64,000 bases of DNA from Lineus longissimus (lineage: Eukaryota; Nemertea; Pilidiophora; Heteronemertea; Lineidae), in NCBI RefSeq assembly GCF_910592395.1, contig NC_088310.1, positions 28,289,491 to 28,353,490 of the forward strand. Direction: 5' to 3'. Position numbers and translations under genes: made by a program. This document shows positions 13,001-28,000 of the stretch, in pieces. Every line of letters begins with the position of its first letter. Position 1 is the first letter of the stretch. Under the pieces are notes generated by a model. That model searched no databases, was not told the DNA's origin, and saw nothing but the letters and a program-made list of their open reading frames with translations.

Positions 13001-16000
13001 ATCTGACTACTCGTTGCTCCTAAGTGACCTTTATGGAGTTGAGACGATGATTTGAATGCTACAAGTATCTTCTCATCTTCAAGTAGGACTTGTAGGAAAA
13101 GACGTCTGGTGAAGCCTGACAAGGGCAGGTTGCTGTACACAATACCTGGAATTATCAAATACGGGGCATGTTATAACTTGGATCCTCCAATTCAGGTCTC
13201 TATTGCTTTGGCTGATACCGACCTGGTCAACTTTGAAGCTAATTCTGAGGTGACGAGGCCTCTGTTGAGACAGATGTTTAACCAGATGCTTGTCAAGCTC
13301 ACCTTGCTGTGTAACTCCCTGGTTCCTGATCACATCGCACAACACCTGTGCAAACAAGAGCTGATTTGCTGAATGTCCCGCAACGACTCGTGTGAAGAAA
13401 GCAACAGTAGCCGTCTCCACCATGGCCCTCTGTTGGCTCGTCATGAGTTTCTGCTGGCGCTGCTGTGCAGCGTGGGTTGGGTGATGCACGTTGTTACTGC
13501 AGAGGAGGCTGAGGAGAACGGGCCAGAAGATGCTGCCTTCAATACCACCAAGCCACTCCTTCATAACAGCTTCTTTGGAGACTTCCGAGAGGAAGCTGAG
13601 AACTGGCGCGATAAGATCTGCGGTGATCACTAATCCTTTGTTGTCTGAAATGATAGTGAACATGATCAGATCAGTCATGTGGTTCAAACAAAATGTCATA
13701 ACAGGTTGAGGTAAATAAATATACAGGTGGCCACACTTACTACGCCCATAAACTCTTCAGTGATGTGAATTCCACTTGTTTTGTCATTTCCTCTCTAGTT
13801 ATACTTCTTAGTTACAACACCACAGTCGAGCCAAGGAAAACAACACATATTCTTACCCATAGATTCCGAGCTGAATCTCCTCCTGCCGCCCTGAGATGAA
13901 GGTCCAGGTTTAGCCGCGTCAGCCACGCCATCACCATCACCAGAATACCATATCTGCTTGTTACAAAACTCAAACAATCCTTGTGACAACATGGCAGGGA
14001 AACCTGAATCTAGAAGCTGACTGATGGCAGTATCGGACTGGCATGCGATGGATAAGGTTGAGAGATGCTGCTCGTCCAGGATGATCGGGCCGACTTCCTG
14101 CATTGGCGGCGAGTCAGGACCAGGACTAAAGGCACTATTGGCTTCTTTGCTGTCATCTGTCATCGACTGATTCTGTAGTGGCTCCTTGCTGTCATCAGGT
14201 ATGTTGGCTGCTGCCCCTGACCCGGCTGGCATGATGATTCCCATCCATTCCAGAAGGCACCTGAAGTAGTCTGGCTGGATGTGGCACATGGCACAGATCA
14301 CTGTATCCACAGCTTTCTTCAATGGGGAGTTGTGGAGTAGCACGGTCGACCATTCGTAGACAGAACTGTAACGAGGAAACGTAGGAATGAGATCATTATT
14401 TACAAACGGGCAACATGAACAGATTGGAATACAGAATAGAACATAAGGCAAGAATGACACAGGACGACAGACTAGACTCACTTACCTAAACAAATCTCTT
14501 GTGATAATGTTGTGCAGGCTGTACGTGATCTGCAGTTCTGAACTCTGCCACAAGATGGCAGCTATACAGTGAACATGAGCCGGAGCTGGGTTAGGCAGTC
14601 CTTCATCCATAGCAAATGTCTGCCTCGGTGACGGGCGGTAATGATCGTCGGAATAGACACCATTTTTCTGCAGAGCGACCCTGGCGTTGTCTCCGAGCCA
14701 TTGAGCAAGGCACATCACCCTTGTATGAGTGCCAGCATCCTGTGTCATCCCGAGCTGGTAGAGGATGTCCACTGTCGCTTCGTTTGCGACCCCGTTTGTT
14801 TTCCCATACAGCGGCAGGTTAGCCGAGACAGGTTCAGCCGGTGGATTCCTCAACAGGTTGTCGATGAGAGCCAAACCCATCTCGGTCGAGTGTAGTCCAA
14901 GCTTCAACATGGCTGCCTCAAGGTTGGAGAGGAACGCGTTGGTGATGGGTGAGACGAGTAGAGCACTGCAGGTGTTGAGGAGGCTTGGTGTTGGGGAGGC
15001 GGCCTCTGCCACTTGGTCTCCCATGCCATCCACCGATGTCATGCAGTGATGCAGGAGTCGCATCCAGCACATACTGCAAGCACAAAAATGTCACAATGGT
15101 GAGTATAAAATATACTTTGATAAGTCTGACCTTTTGATTCCCTTTGGGTTGAGAATTCTGTGATTACTGACATTGTATTGTCACACTAACTGCCCAGTCA
15201 ATTCTCGGTCTTGAGTCAGGCTTTGAATTGAATCCTGGATAAAGCCCATTGATATAGAGGAGGAGAAGACCTTATTCATTCAGAGTTCAACTTCTTACAG
15301 GACAAATTTACAAACAAGTAGCTACCTTGTTCTTGTGACTTGCTCCTCAGGGCTGCTGGCCAGCGCACCCTTGCTGCCACCTTCGCCAAATGCTGTGTAA
15401 CCCATGACAAGAATCTGCGACAAGCCCATGGTGTTTGAATCCCTCGGCTTGTGGAGGCGCAGCGTGACAGAGTTGGCCACCTCAGCTTTGTGTAGACTGA
15501 GCTTGATGATCATGAGGCCGGTTGTAGTGACTGGGGGACACACGGGGATTGAACTGACACCATCACGACTAATCTCCAGGGACACAACCGATGGGCATGC
15601 TGCAACAGAACGAGAGGTGATGTATAGAAGAGAAATGGTGTAGTGCAGTAGTGTGCTGATGAGGGCGCCTGACTCAATATCAAAGAGTTGTTGGCTCAAA
15701 TCACACGGCTGGTCACTGCTTTCTTCAACTCAGGTCAAGCTCTTGCAGGTACTGGAGCAGTTCTTTCATAACAAGTACTTCTGAAGAGTCATACATGTAT
15801 GACAGTTGTTGTATTGACTGGCTGTGATTGATTGTACTTACTCGCAAGAGAAGAGAGATGAGGCTGTATGTGTACTTCCTTCAGCAGTATGGAGCAAGGT
15901 AACTGAATGGTGAGGTCTATCCACGCCTCGTCTGGGTAGAAGTGATAGGACCAAGCTGCAGAGCGTGCTCGCCGGTGGGGCGGAGAGGCCTGGATTAACA

Positions 16001-19000
16001 CATCACCAGGGCCAGCGGTAGGGCTACTAGAGCTTACACAGCCTGCAAGAAGAATTGAGAATATTAGAAACAGCAGTGGGGGAGGCAACCGGCCAGTCAA
16101 ACCTGGTCATCTGGACTTGTCAAACTGTAACATTGCAACCTTCTACATCTTCATTCTGTGTGTTATGACATGATATGGAAGTTGCAGCGAAACTACTGGT
16201 GCATCCATAGCAGAGAGCAGATATCATACTTCCTGAAGTGTACATTTTAAACTTATCTTTTCCACAGGAAACCCCTCTTTGACCAGAAAGAACTGAGCCT
16301 TCTGGTTTTTTATGGCTACACAAACTGGTCCCTGAGATATGCTTCTGTTCATACCTAACGGAGCAAAGTTCTGAAGTCCTTCCAGGTTGTCCGCCTCCTG
16401 ACTGAGCCTCTTGCCCGTGATGGTCTTGCCTGACCCCATGAACGGCATGATCGCCGAGATGAAGCTCGGGTTTGTGCTTATCATCTGCTTGCTGCTCCAT
16501 ACGAGATTACGACAGATCACCTGGATTCCGCCTAGAAAAGAACGTTTGTCATCACTTGAAAACAGATTTGAAGATAAAGAGACCTGTGTTTGGTAACTGC
16601 TGGTTGTGATGATCATTCATGTCAGTGACAGTATGATTGACATTCCAACACCTGAACAGAACAACTTGGTAAAATCACATTTCATTCAACCAATCACCCA
16701 AGAGACAGAGTAAGATAACGTTTGATTGTCAACGGGAACAAATTGATATCACTCACAATTACTGACATAGTTCTCATCTTTTTCCTAGCAAGAGGCGAAT
16801 ATGCCTTATCAAGTGTCATTTTTGGTATTCAAACTGCTGATACAGTGATCTATTGAAGAAACGCTACTCACCCATTTCAATGAACGTTCCAAGTGAATGC
16901 TTGCAGTCAAGCACCCCCACAAAGATCCAGAGAAGTGGCTCTGACAGGTGACATGGGTTATGTAACTGGGCACTCTGATAACTGCTAGACAGGAATGCAA
17001 ATAATGGCTTGATCACTAACTTCAAATCAGTCGTCTTCTTGTTCATCGTACACAGAATCTGAAATATACAGTCTCCGACCGATATTGGTTCCAAGTCTGA
17101 GATATTATCCTGTGTGTTGTTGAACTGTGATGAGCTTACAATGGAGGCTGTTGTGTTACTATTACACCGACTTAGTGAGTTGATCAAGTTCCACATAATC
17201 TGCTCATGTGCTAGTATGATATCAGCCACACACGGCTCCTTGACGGTGCCCCGAGGTTCCTCCACATTCTGGTAATGAGAGCAGTGTTTATATCTCCTCT
17301 GACTGGCTGCTGTCTCTGTTTTCTGCTCATCTGTCTTTGACATCGTCTCCTCCTCGGACCTCGCAGCGTCCGTCATCCCGAGCACCATTCCTTCCGCCAT
17401 GCTCATCTTCCCTGCATCAGTCATAGCGAAGTCTGCAGAGCCCCCACTGATGTGGTTGACAGATCCAGAGTACTGTCGTCTAGGACTTGCCCTTGATGGG
17501 ATGCGACTCTGGACCAGCATGTTGACCAGTTTGAGGAGACTGCTCACCAAGACATCTCGGTTACACTCACCGACCATGGTCTTGGAATCACCAGGACAAA
17601 GCATCGTGGCAAACAAGCTGAAAAGTTGGGAAAGGTCATCAAGGGTTAGATTTATTCATAAAAGATAAAAGACAATTGATACTAGGAGATGTAACTGACG
17701 AATCTTGTTGGCAAAAAGTTGACAAATCTTTCATTTTCAACAACCAAATAGCACCTGACTGTAACTTGTTGCGAGGATTTCTTGCTCAATAAAGACCTTA
17801 ACTCACCCTCCAAAGCAAGACCTCGCACTGACACAGCTCTCCAATGAACTTTTACAGCTAACCCTGTCCTGGGAGAGAATGTGCTGATGCGTGAGAGTAC
17901 TGATGGCCGAGATGACACTGATGGCATTGTTGATGTCGACTGTATCGTAGTTCTGATCCAGGATGTGTTCTAACAGCTTGCACTGGGCATCTAGCGGACC
18001 GAGACCACAATGGAATGGACCCCTGCAAATACAACCAAGAAGAATACTTTTGCAGACTTTCATATATTTCTAGAGTCCTCCATCTCGGCACTTAGTTGTT
18101 ACTCCTTATGATAGGGAACCATTTCACCCCCAAATTGCCATGGACTCCCCACTTTAGACAATAACAGTTGTGACCTACCTTTCTACAGTGAGCGTATAGA
18201 CCAACTTGAGCAGTAGCTCCTTGAGATGGTTCTCATTATCATCAGCACAGCGCACTTGAAGTCGCATCAGGAACTCGTTGAAAGCTCGAGTAGCTGTGGG
18301 GCCAACCTGCACAAATAAAAGAAAACTTTACAAATATGATCCAGTAATTGAGTGTCTCCAATCTAAGCTAGTTGAACATTTGCCTTGAGTTTTTGTTATA
18401 ATACCATGATAAAATGGCTCGAGTAGGTTACGATTGTAATGAGGCGATGTTACTTTAAAGGATTTCTCATAGAGACAGAGACAGCCAATACACCTACCTG
18501 AACATACTGTGAACTTGACAGGAACTTGATCAGCACTGGCACCAGATTACAATCAGCTACAATAGCAGACGCCAGGAACTTATCATCTGCTTTCAAGTTA
18601 GCCAGCCACGTGAGGGACTGGAAGACAAGAACCCACGTGCTGACTGAGATGTTGGGAGTCACCACTAGGACGTGGAGGAGGGAGTCCATCGACGCATGGC
18701 TCAGAGGGATCGTGGGGACCTTTGTTGGATCAAAGCCGATGTGAGTATCGTCGGAGCTGGAGTCCTCATTCATGATGAGCCAGAGGTGGAGGATGGTGTC
18801 CAGATCGATGCGGTACAGAGGCAGCTGGGTGAAGAGGTGGTTGAAGCATGTGCTCAACATTTCCCAAGATGGTACCAACTGAAACATAAAGTTTACGATG
18901 AGAAATACATTCCCAATTGTGTGAGAACAAAGTTCTCAATGGGGCCACATTAGCTTACAAGGATAGTGCAGCAATACTCATCAACATATTGGTTTTATCA

Positions 19001-22000
19001 CTGAAATATCCATCCTCATAAAAAGCTGTTTTCCGAAACATTTGGTGCAGCTGACATTACTTACAGGTTGCTGTGCTGGATTCCCATACATCATAGCTTC
19101 TGACATCTGTTCATCGTCAGTCGCTGCCATCTGGTAGCTATGACCAAAACTGGCCCCACCGGCAGGTATCGGTGGAAGAGCAGCAAATATTGCCCGCTGG
19201 ACATTCTCAGCCTCGACGGATACCATCACACGGAGTCGTAGCTCAGCACTCATTTCAATCCCGAACTCCAGACGGTTGTCCATAGCTACTGACATGCCAG
19301 TTACAGGGGCTGTCCCATTCTTACTGACGACGTCGTTGAATTTTGATTTCCATTTCTCTAGCTTGAGTTTCTGTGGCCTGAAATTGAAAGAAAACAAACC
19401 TTGTTTTACGATTTCTTCACACCCATTACGTCTGATCAGGCTGATAGATGAACACAGTTGAAAGAGAATGGCAATAACCTTCCCAGATCAGATTTCTTGG
19501 TTCATGTACTGCAGGATACCTCTCACAAATGGTGAACAGAGTTTGAAATGAAGGTTTGATTTGGCAGGGTCGGTTGGGTTAGAGCAAACCAATTGAGAAC
19601 ATGATAAGAGATTAGGATAGCGGACAACTTACTGTGTGACACTGCCAAAGAAAGAGGAGGTTGCAGACGGAGGTTGGACGCTGATGATCTGATACGTCTC
19701 CTCACCGCCGTTCTTACTCTCCGTGACAATAGATGGCAGCGGTAGTGGGGGAGGTTCATCATCCTCATCATCTAAGATCATGTCAACCAACATTGAAGAA
19801 TCCTTATCAAATTTGAGGGTCTCATCCTTGGAGGCACAAGATACACCATTTTCTTCTTCGGATATTTTCAGACATAACGCAATGGCCGATTTCCCTTCTG
19901 CCAAGGAATCTTCCGCACTGACTTGACTCTCGTCCAAACTGGGAAGTGTGCCATTCTGACAGAGGGTGTCATCAGTCTCCGACATAGAGGTGGCAATATC
20001 ATCATCATCAGTGACAAGGTCACCACCATTTGTCATAGGATACATACGCTCGCCTGAAAATGGAAGTTCCGATGTGGTGTAATCTGGAGTGCCATCAACG
20101 GCAGAACTGATGAATATGCCAGGAGGCATTGAAAGCTTCTTAAGAAGGATTTCAACTAACCTCAAGGTTTGATTAAGATAAACAATGAAATGCAGCAGGC
20201 ACTTGTTGTTTGCTCTTCCGGAGAACCTCTAGGAACTGAAAACTTGAGAACAGTCCATAAGTAGTCACAACGCTTTGAGAAACATGCAAAAATAAAACAA
20301 TTTCACTCACTTTCCAGGACGTCTTGCAATAGACATGTGACGGCATGGACTGCCCACGGGCCGCCCCAGGTCGTACTGCTCTGACTGTGCTCGATGTTTG
20401 AACACAGCAACACAAACTTCTCCAGCTGGTCCTGGCTCATTGCTTCAGACAGCATGACAGCGGGACGCGTTGAGCTGATGATCCGTGCCAAAACCTGAAG
20501 ATGAAGTAAAACTCCAGTAGTAAAGGTCATGTTCATAGTGTCACCCCAACAGCCAACCAGACTTGGCTTGTGAGGCTAGGCAAGAGGCAGGCTACCCAAC
20601 CTCCTGGGCACCAGGCAGAGTCCAATCTACTAGGCAGTCGACATGGAAATCAACATGTTCCTTCATCGAGAAACCATGAAAGATAAACTGATTGCTCACC
20701 TTGCAAGTGATGAGGAAGAGATCCGTGTTACAGGTGAAGTCCATGGTGAGAAGAAGGGCTACCAGGCCACGCACAACAGGCACACATCGCTCGCGAGGCA
20801 GAACAATCGAGTTATCATTATCTGTATCCACTAGCTCCCTATCACTACTGTTGCCATTTGGATCCTTGGGTAGCTTCTTGAGGATCTCTGCATCAGTACG
20901 ACGGATGTGCATGATGTCCTTGAAGTGCTGCAAAAACAAGGACATTGAGATATTCAGTCGACATGTACGGCACCATCACAGCGACCAGTTTACAGGAAGT
21001 GGCATGCTCAATACCCTTTTGAAATTAGAGCAGAGTTCTGTTTCATGCGTGCTCATGCAGTCGTGTCAATATGTCCCTGGACATTGGCAAATTTGATCAA
21101 ATTCAAAGGTATGGTTCTTTCTAAGAGCGCACATCTACTCACCTTAGAAGTGTACTGTTTCAAGGTCTTCTTGAACAATTGCTCCTGGTGTTTGATGATG
21201 GCCTCCGCCTCCTTGGTGATGCCTGACCCCAGCTTCTCCATCTGGCTACTCAGGAAGTTCTTCTTGGCCTGCTGCAGATCCAACAGTTGCTGTTTGTGGT
21301 GCATGAGACGCTTGTGGAGCTTGCGACGGTAGAGCTTTGAGCGAGAGTTGGACGAGCCTTTTGTAGAGTGCATGGCAGCATCGCCTTGGATGAAATCCCA
21401 GCGGTTTGACGTACCCATGGAACCATTGTTGTTGTCCTTATCCTTGTCTCTTTTATCACCATCGTCAGAGGATGAACCAGCACTGAATGAGTTGTCCATT
21501 GTCTTTGACAGGAAAACTAGCAGGCGACTGATCAGAACCAAATCCAAGGAGACTGAAATTGACAATTGGTATCTACTGATTACTCGTTAAGAAACTCTGA
21601 AAGATGAAGCCAACATGGAGAGGCATGGTCCCTCCATAAAGCATCAGACCCTTTAACAGATTGCATGGGATCATGTTCGAAAGAGTAGAATAGTAGAAGA
21701 AGAAAACCTTGGACTTACCCATGTGTCCCACAGCCCCATCCTGTTGATTCACCAGTGGAGACAGCAGTCTTGCCAGAAGACCAAGCAAACTCTCAAGCAC
21801 CTGGCTAGCATTCCCACTCGTCAATGACTTCTGGCCCAACATTGTCAACAAAACAAACACCCTGCAAATGAAAAGAGATGGATACATCGTATAGCTGCCT
21901 TTACCATTTATAGAAGACCTTTCAATGGAAATGTGTACCAGTATTTCAAGTCATCTATACGGTTGATGTTTCAATGGCAACACTGAATAGAGACTCATGA

Positions 22001-25000
22001 TTTTTCTGCTGTCATTCAATCAATCTGTTTTTCCTGGATGACTGATCTTCATACCATGAAACAACGTGAAGTGACCTCTCATATTCTCAGTCAGTGGAGA
22101 GGGGATAAGTCATGAGAAAGGTGGACAACCTGAACTGAATCCTGAAACTGACCATCTCAAATAGCGAATGATAATAAATTCCCACTTACCTGTCCTGAGC
22201 AATGACTTGTGTCTGGTGACTACTGAAGAGCTCTCGTAGGGCAGTGCCCAGGAAGTCTCCCCACCACGTCTGACTGCCACATATCCTCACCAGCAACACC
22301 CCGGCCATCACCTGCACTCGACGATTACCATGGATACACAAGTTCCTAAATAGCGCCTCACACATCGTTGGGTCAAAGGCCATGTAGAGACAGGAGGGGA
22401 GAGCAGGGATCGAGGGGGATGGGTTGGTCATGCTGAGTAAGGTCTCCAGGAGGAATTCCGACAAAACACGCAACTTATCCGTGGACGTCTGCTTCAAGAC
22501 AGCACAAGCATTATTTGACTGGCCATCCATATTTTGTGTCTGTATTCCTAAAGACCTTTGCAGACGGTCCACTGCAGATCGAGCTAGGTTCAACTGATGC
22601 TGCAGTTGGATGCAGTCGTTGTAAGCTTGTATGACCTTCTGGTCAAGGTCAGACGTGCCCTTCTTGAACGATGACTGGTAGTAGCTCGAGTTTGCAGGGC
22701 ACTGATCCAATCCACTGAGAAGATTCTCCAGGCGATGTCTTGCTAAACTGTAGCGGCACTGGATGTCCTCCTGGAGCGCTAATAACATACCAAGTTGAGA
22801 CATGATCGCTGATTGGTTACTTTGAACAAGATGCTGGAGATTAGCTTCGTCGCCATTTTGGAATCCTAACATGCCGTCGTCAAACTCCCAAGGTAGGATG
22901 AACGTATGGCCGAAGAATGATCCGATGGGTATCCTTGATCTTGTGGTGCTGTTGCCGTAGCGACCAACTGTCGTGATCTGAAATGACAAATCAGAACATA
23001 AATTTGAAGGGAGAAGTGCGAGTAGAAGCTGTAGGAGGGTGAGATCAAACAACAGAATCTGGAACTAACACACCTCCACTGAGCTGATGCGTTGTGTCGA
23101 TATCGCCCCGTGCTTTACCAGTGCAAAAGCAAGGCTGGGGCAGACACTTTCAGATCTGGCTCGGTAGCAAGAGGTACTCACCTTGAGGTAACGACACACG
23201 GGCGGTGGCATCAGATCATTCATGACTAGAGAATGGAGACCAATATCCGACGCGACCACGAGACGTCTGCCGTCTATCTCCTCGCCATGGATCCACACGT
23301 CTATCGAGATTGAGGCGAGGTCAAAACACAGAGGGATGAACACATCAGTCAGCAGGATAGGCTTGCCAAAGTCAAGTACGACGAATCTACGAGCTCCTGA
23401 ATGCATCCTCTCAATGACGAGTACATGTCCAGGCGGTGGCTGTAGAAGGTGCTGGGACTGCGGGATGGAAATGGCTACAGGTGGATGGCCAGACTTCCCA
23501 TCCTTACTGGCAACCTTAGGCGTTGACTGCCGCGTGTCTGATCCACTCTGCATTCCCTCATTTGGGGGCGTCATGGGTGGGGTCATAAACAATGGTGTAG
23601 TCTTAGGGGTCGGAGGAAACAGTTCCGAGGAGTAGCTGAATGCAAGATGAGGCGTCGGGGCCGAGATGGTGTTGGTCGTCTCGGCCAATTGCTGCTCCAG
23701 CTTGTTCTTCTGCACCTGCAGCTTCATGAGCTGCTGTTGCTTACTCTGCAGGAGTTGCAGTTGTTGTTCTGCGGATGCCATTGCTGTAGACAGGGAGGCT
23801 AGAGCAGCCCCTGCTGATAGTGACGACGCTAGACCTTCACCAAAGTTAATCGTCCCTGACAACCCGCTGTGGGTGCTGGTTACTGTTGTGCCTGGAACAC
23901 CAGAGTCCATTCTTTCCATTCTGGTACCATCGCTTGTTGCATGGCATGTAAAATGCAGCGGCTCAACTTCAAGTAAGCCAACCATTTGCCTCATGAACTG
24001 ATCATTCCCGGATCGTTGAGACTTCTCAAAGCCTGCTGTTAGGGTCAACAAGTCTTCAAAGTCACTCTCCTCCTTTCCTGTGTTACTGCTGGTACCATTA
24101 CTCGTGGTGTTTGTACCGCCCGAGCCGAATGTTGGGTTGCTATTGGAAACACCTGCTACGACTGAAGCGTATGTTGATGAATTAGTCACGGTAGAGGAAG
24201 GTTTGATGTTATGCGGAGGCTCAATGTCAAACAGATCTGGATCTTCTGGACTACCGTACAAGGCATACCTGAAGGGGCAATATAACACTCATTAGCAGCC
24301 TGAAGAGTTTGAAGCAAAGTAGATATGTCTGTCTTCTACTAAAGGTCCTAAATGGCAACTGTATCTGAAAGATGAGCATTAACAAAACACAACAGTCGGA
24401 GAACAGTTTGAGCCTGCGTTATGTCAGAGCAGGCCCCGTATGGAAATGTTAGCCAAATGTCGTAGCTATAGTTAAAATGATTGAATGGAAACTGTGTTCT
24501 CACCTTGCTTTGAGTAGGTTATAGATGGGGTTGATTTTATCCGAGTAGTGTTTTGCCACCAATGATAACATATCAGAACAGCGCTGACCAACGAGGTTGA
24601 TGTCCATGCACTTGACCCTATTCAGCAAGGAGAAGTACCAGTGGAGTGCGCCGGCTGAGATGGCACGAGGAATGAGGGGCAGGCACTCAATCAATGCCTG
24701 GAGGAGAGTGAAACTGAACGAGGGGGCAGCATCTGGGTCAGACAAGCCCTTAGTAAACCTGAAATAGTAGACAGGAAGAATTGTATAATAAACATGTCGA
24801 ACTGAAAGTCAAAAAGACACTTTCATCTTGTTTGACCTTTTGACCAAAAGATCTGACAGTTATCATTGAACATATTCCAACAACGCTCTCTTCCATAAAG
24901 TAGGTTAAGATGAAACTTACTCTAAGCAAAGCGCAACCAGTCGAGCACACTTATGTCCCATGGTTCTTGATCCATCAATGAAGCAAGTCTTCACCAGAGC

Positions 25001-28000
25001 TTCCAGGTTCGCCTGGACTGTACGCACAATGCAGATGTCTTGAAAGCTGCAAACAACAAGTAGAACAAGTAAGTTGCTGTTTCAATCAAGTCTACCCCAC
25101 TTTGCAGGGATTTGCAGGCACAGATACTTGTGCAAACATTGAGGTATGAATCATTCTGAAACCCTCACTAGAGATAAACCTTCACTTAACAAACCAAGGC
25201 AAATGTTTCAAAGAGCCTGGTACTTACCCTAGCCCTGGTTCATTGACTTGGATCGAGGCGACCCAACATGCGATATCCAACGCCAAGTTTTGCTTGTGCT
25301 CAATACTGGTTGTAATTGGTGTCTTTTCATCATCACCGCAGATGGCCAAGAGGAGTTGATCATGAAAAGATGCAGACTCCAGCATCATACATCTCTGTAA
25401 CCTGCAACACACACATTTCCATCAATTTAAAACACACGCCGAGCAAATCTACTGTGTTATTGCTCAAGTCACCAAACAGCTCATCAGAGCGGGAGCGACA
25501 AGGAGTATCACTCCTCCTGGACATGATGCTGGTCCATCACAGGTCCTGCCAAGCCTGGTACCCGTCTATACACCTGGGTGAACAGAAGCAAGTAGAGTTG
25601 GGTGTCTTGCTCAGAACACAGATACAAAACAACGGTGATCCAAGTTCAAGGTACGTCAAAACTAGAGGTGTTCTCTCTGGCTTACCTATCCCTTGGTTTA
25701 TAGGTCTTCTTTGCTTTCCTAATTGTGACTGATATCTCCTGAATGCAGTCGCAGCCCTTCATGTTCTCCATGCGGTCCTTGGGGGCAGGTGGGGTGGACG
25801 TATTCGTCCCGGGGAAGTACAACTGTTCAAACATACTGATACTCTTCTTCTTCATGGTGGTTTTGGGAGGCTGATCAGCAGGGCTCGCTGCCTTACGTTT
25901 ATTATCCTGGGAAAAATGAATTCATTGTTACGTACTGCAACATGACAGAAATGACACTACAAAATCGGAAACCTTTTACTACCTGAGAGAGAACAAGTGT
26001 AACATTGATACCCACACCCATTCCTAATACAGACAGATCATTTTAGAGCAAAGAAACCCCAAACTCAATGTTTTAGTTCATTGGTAACAGAAAATCTTGT
26101 TCAACTGACCTTTGGTTTTTGTTCATCATCCTTGGGAGATGGTAGAGCCTTTATATGAAGGAGGAACGACCTTGTCTTGACCTTCATCAGCGCTGAACTT
26201 GTCAGCGTGACCATTCCACTGTGGCCTGACAAGTCGACATAGTTACTAAGATCAACAGGTCCACATAATATCTCCGCATTATGCTTGAGAAGGAACTCAG
26301 GATCTGTCACACCATTGATCTTGTCCTTCTTGTTGTTATTGGGAACAGGTGATGGTGAATTACTAGTACTTGGCAATGGTTCCTTCTCCTTCTCCTTCTC
26401 AACCTCTTCCATCTCGACCACATTGGGCGGTACTTCTGCCACACCATTTTTCTTCTCAACGTTCTCAATAATCGTATCTGCCCGGCCAAAGCTGCTGATA
26501 TTCTGCTTCAGCAAGGTGACTTGGATTTTCGGAGGTCGGTTACACAGAGGTCGTAGGTTGAACTTGAGGTCGATATGGCCAACACATGTAGACTTAGGGA
26601 GGACCAACTCAAAGAGGTGTTCATCTCTGCTGGTGCTGAAGTAAGAATGGAAATGGTGATGGATGAGCTGAGGTAGCGACTCGAAAACACTTGATTTTTA
26701 GGAAAAGACTACAATGACTAGTCTACATCATCTCTCCAGTGAGGGGTAGTATCATATAGCTGACCTAGACCTACCACATATGAAACCAAAACAAGATCCT
26801 CTTAACCAGTAGGTTGGTCTGGAAAGGTTCTTGCTGGGGACTAAGAGTAGTTGAGGTGACAGCTTTAAGTATTCACACTAACCTGTCCCTCTGTAGCCTC
26901 CAAGTCCTGGTGTGCTGTGTGGCCTCCCCCTGTTGCTGTAGGTGTTGAGGATGTCTCCTCTGCTGTTGCTCTTGCTGGATCTCTGCCCAGCACTGGGGAA
27001 CAGTAGCAGAAAACTTGGGCAGAAGATTCTCAAACTGGATCAACTCGTGCAGAGATGACAACACTTCCACAGTCAGTGGCTGCTTCACTAGAAGTTCTCC
27101 TATAAAATAATATTTGGTGATGTGGCCACAATATTCCACTTAAATCCAAACATCATCGGCTCAATCTCATACCCAACACATTACTACATCACTTTTGACT
27201 TCAAGGCAAATTACACTTAGACTTAGATTGCCACGCCCTTAAAATGAGATGAAAAAAACAAGATTCCTTGCGCTTGGTGCCTACGCAAGCAGAGACCATA
27301 TGAAATATGTTTAAGCGGACAGAACTCTGATGGACTCCTCTCCCTGATGAGGCCAATAAACCAAAGTCAACAAAAATCTTTTCATCCACAAATGGACATC
27401 TCACTCACCTGCCCCAACCTTTGGAGGAAGTTCAGGCCCAGTGTCACTTTCACAGAAATCAGTCGAATTCTGCACCGAGCAAGGCTTGATGGGTGAACTG
27501 TGCTCCAAGATATCTGTCTCAGTGAAGTCAGGACCCCCGGGGCAGAGTTGATAGAAGTGAAGCTTCCCTGCTGACGTACTGGCACAAAGACGATCCATAC
27601 CTAGGTTAAAAAGAAAACTTTTTGTAATAAAAAGAAAAAATTCAACTCTGAAGGATGAAAACATTTTTAAGTCCAAATATTTTTTTCACTCGTTTTTTTT
27701 CTGCTCAAAATGAAGAAACATTAATGTCATTATCAGCCCCATTTCCAGCATCTTTCAATTTCATACACCTGTCCTGGATGTATCCAGTCAAACAGAATGG
27801 AATCAACCAATTTGGTTGTCTAACTAGTGTCCCTGATAGAGAGGTGTCCACTAAAGAGGGTTTCTCTGATCAATAATAGTATTTCAACCATCATCAAATC
27901 AAACATTTTAATATTGTTTTCCAATCTTAAACCAATTCTGGTGTCCTCAATAGAGAGGTTGTCCTAATAGAGGGGTGTCCACTAAGGGAGGTTTCTCTGA

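Noticed and set aside
23222-24001. Plus-strand frames of 111-137 codons opposite BIRC6 exon 16
   Set aside because: Antisense shadows of a strongly conserved coding exon.
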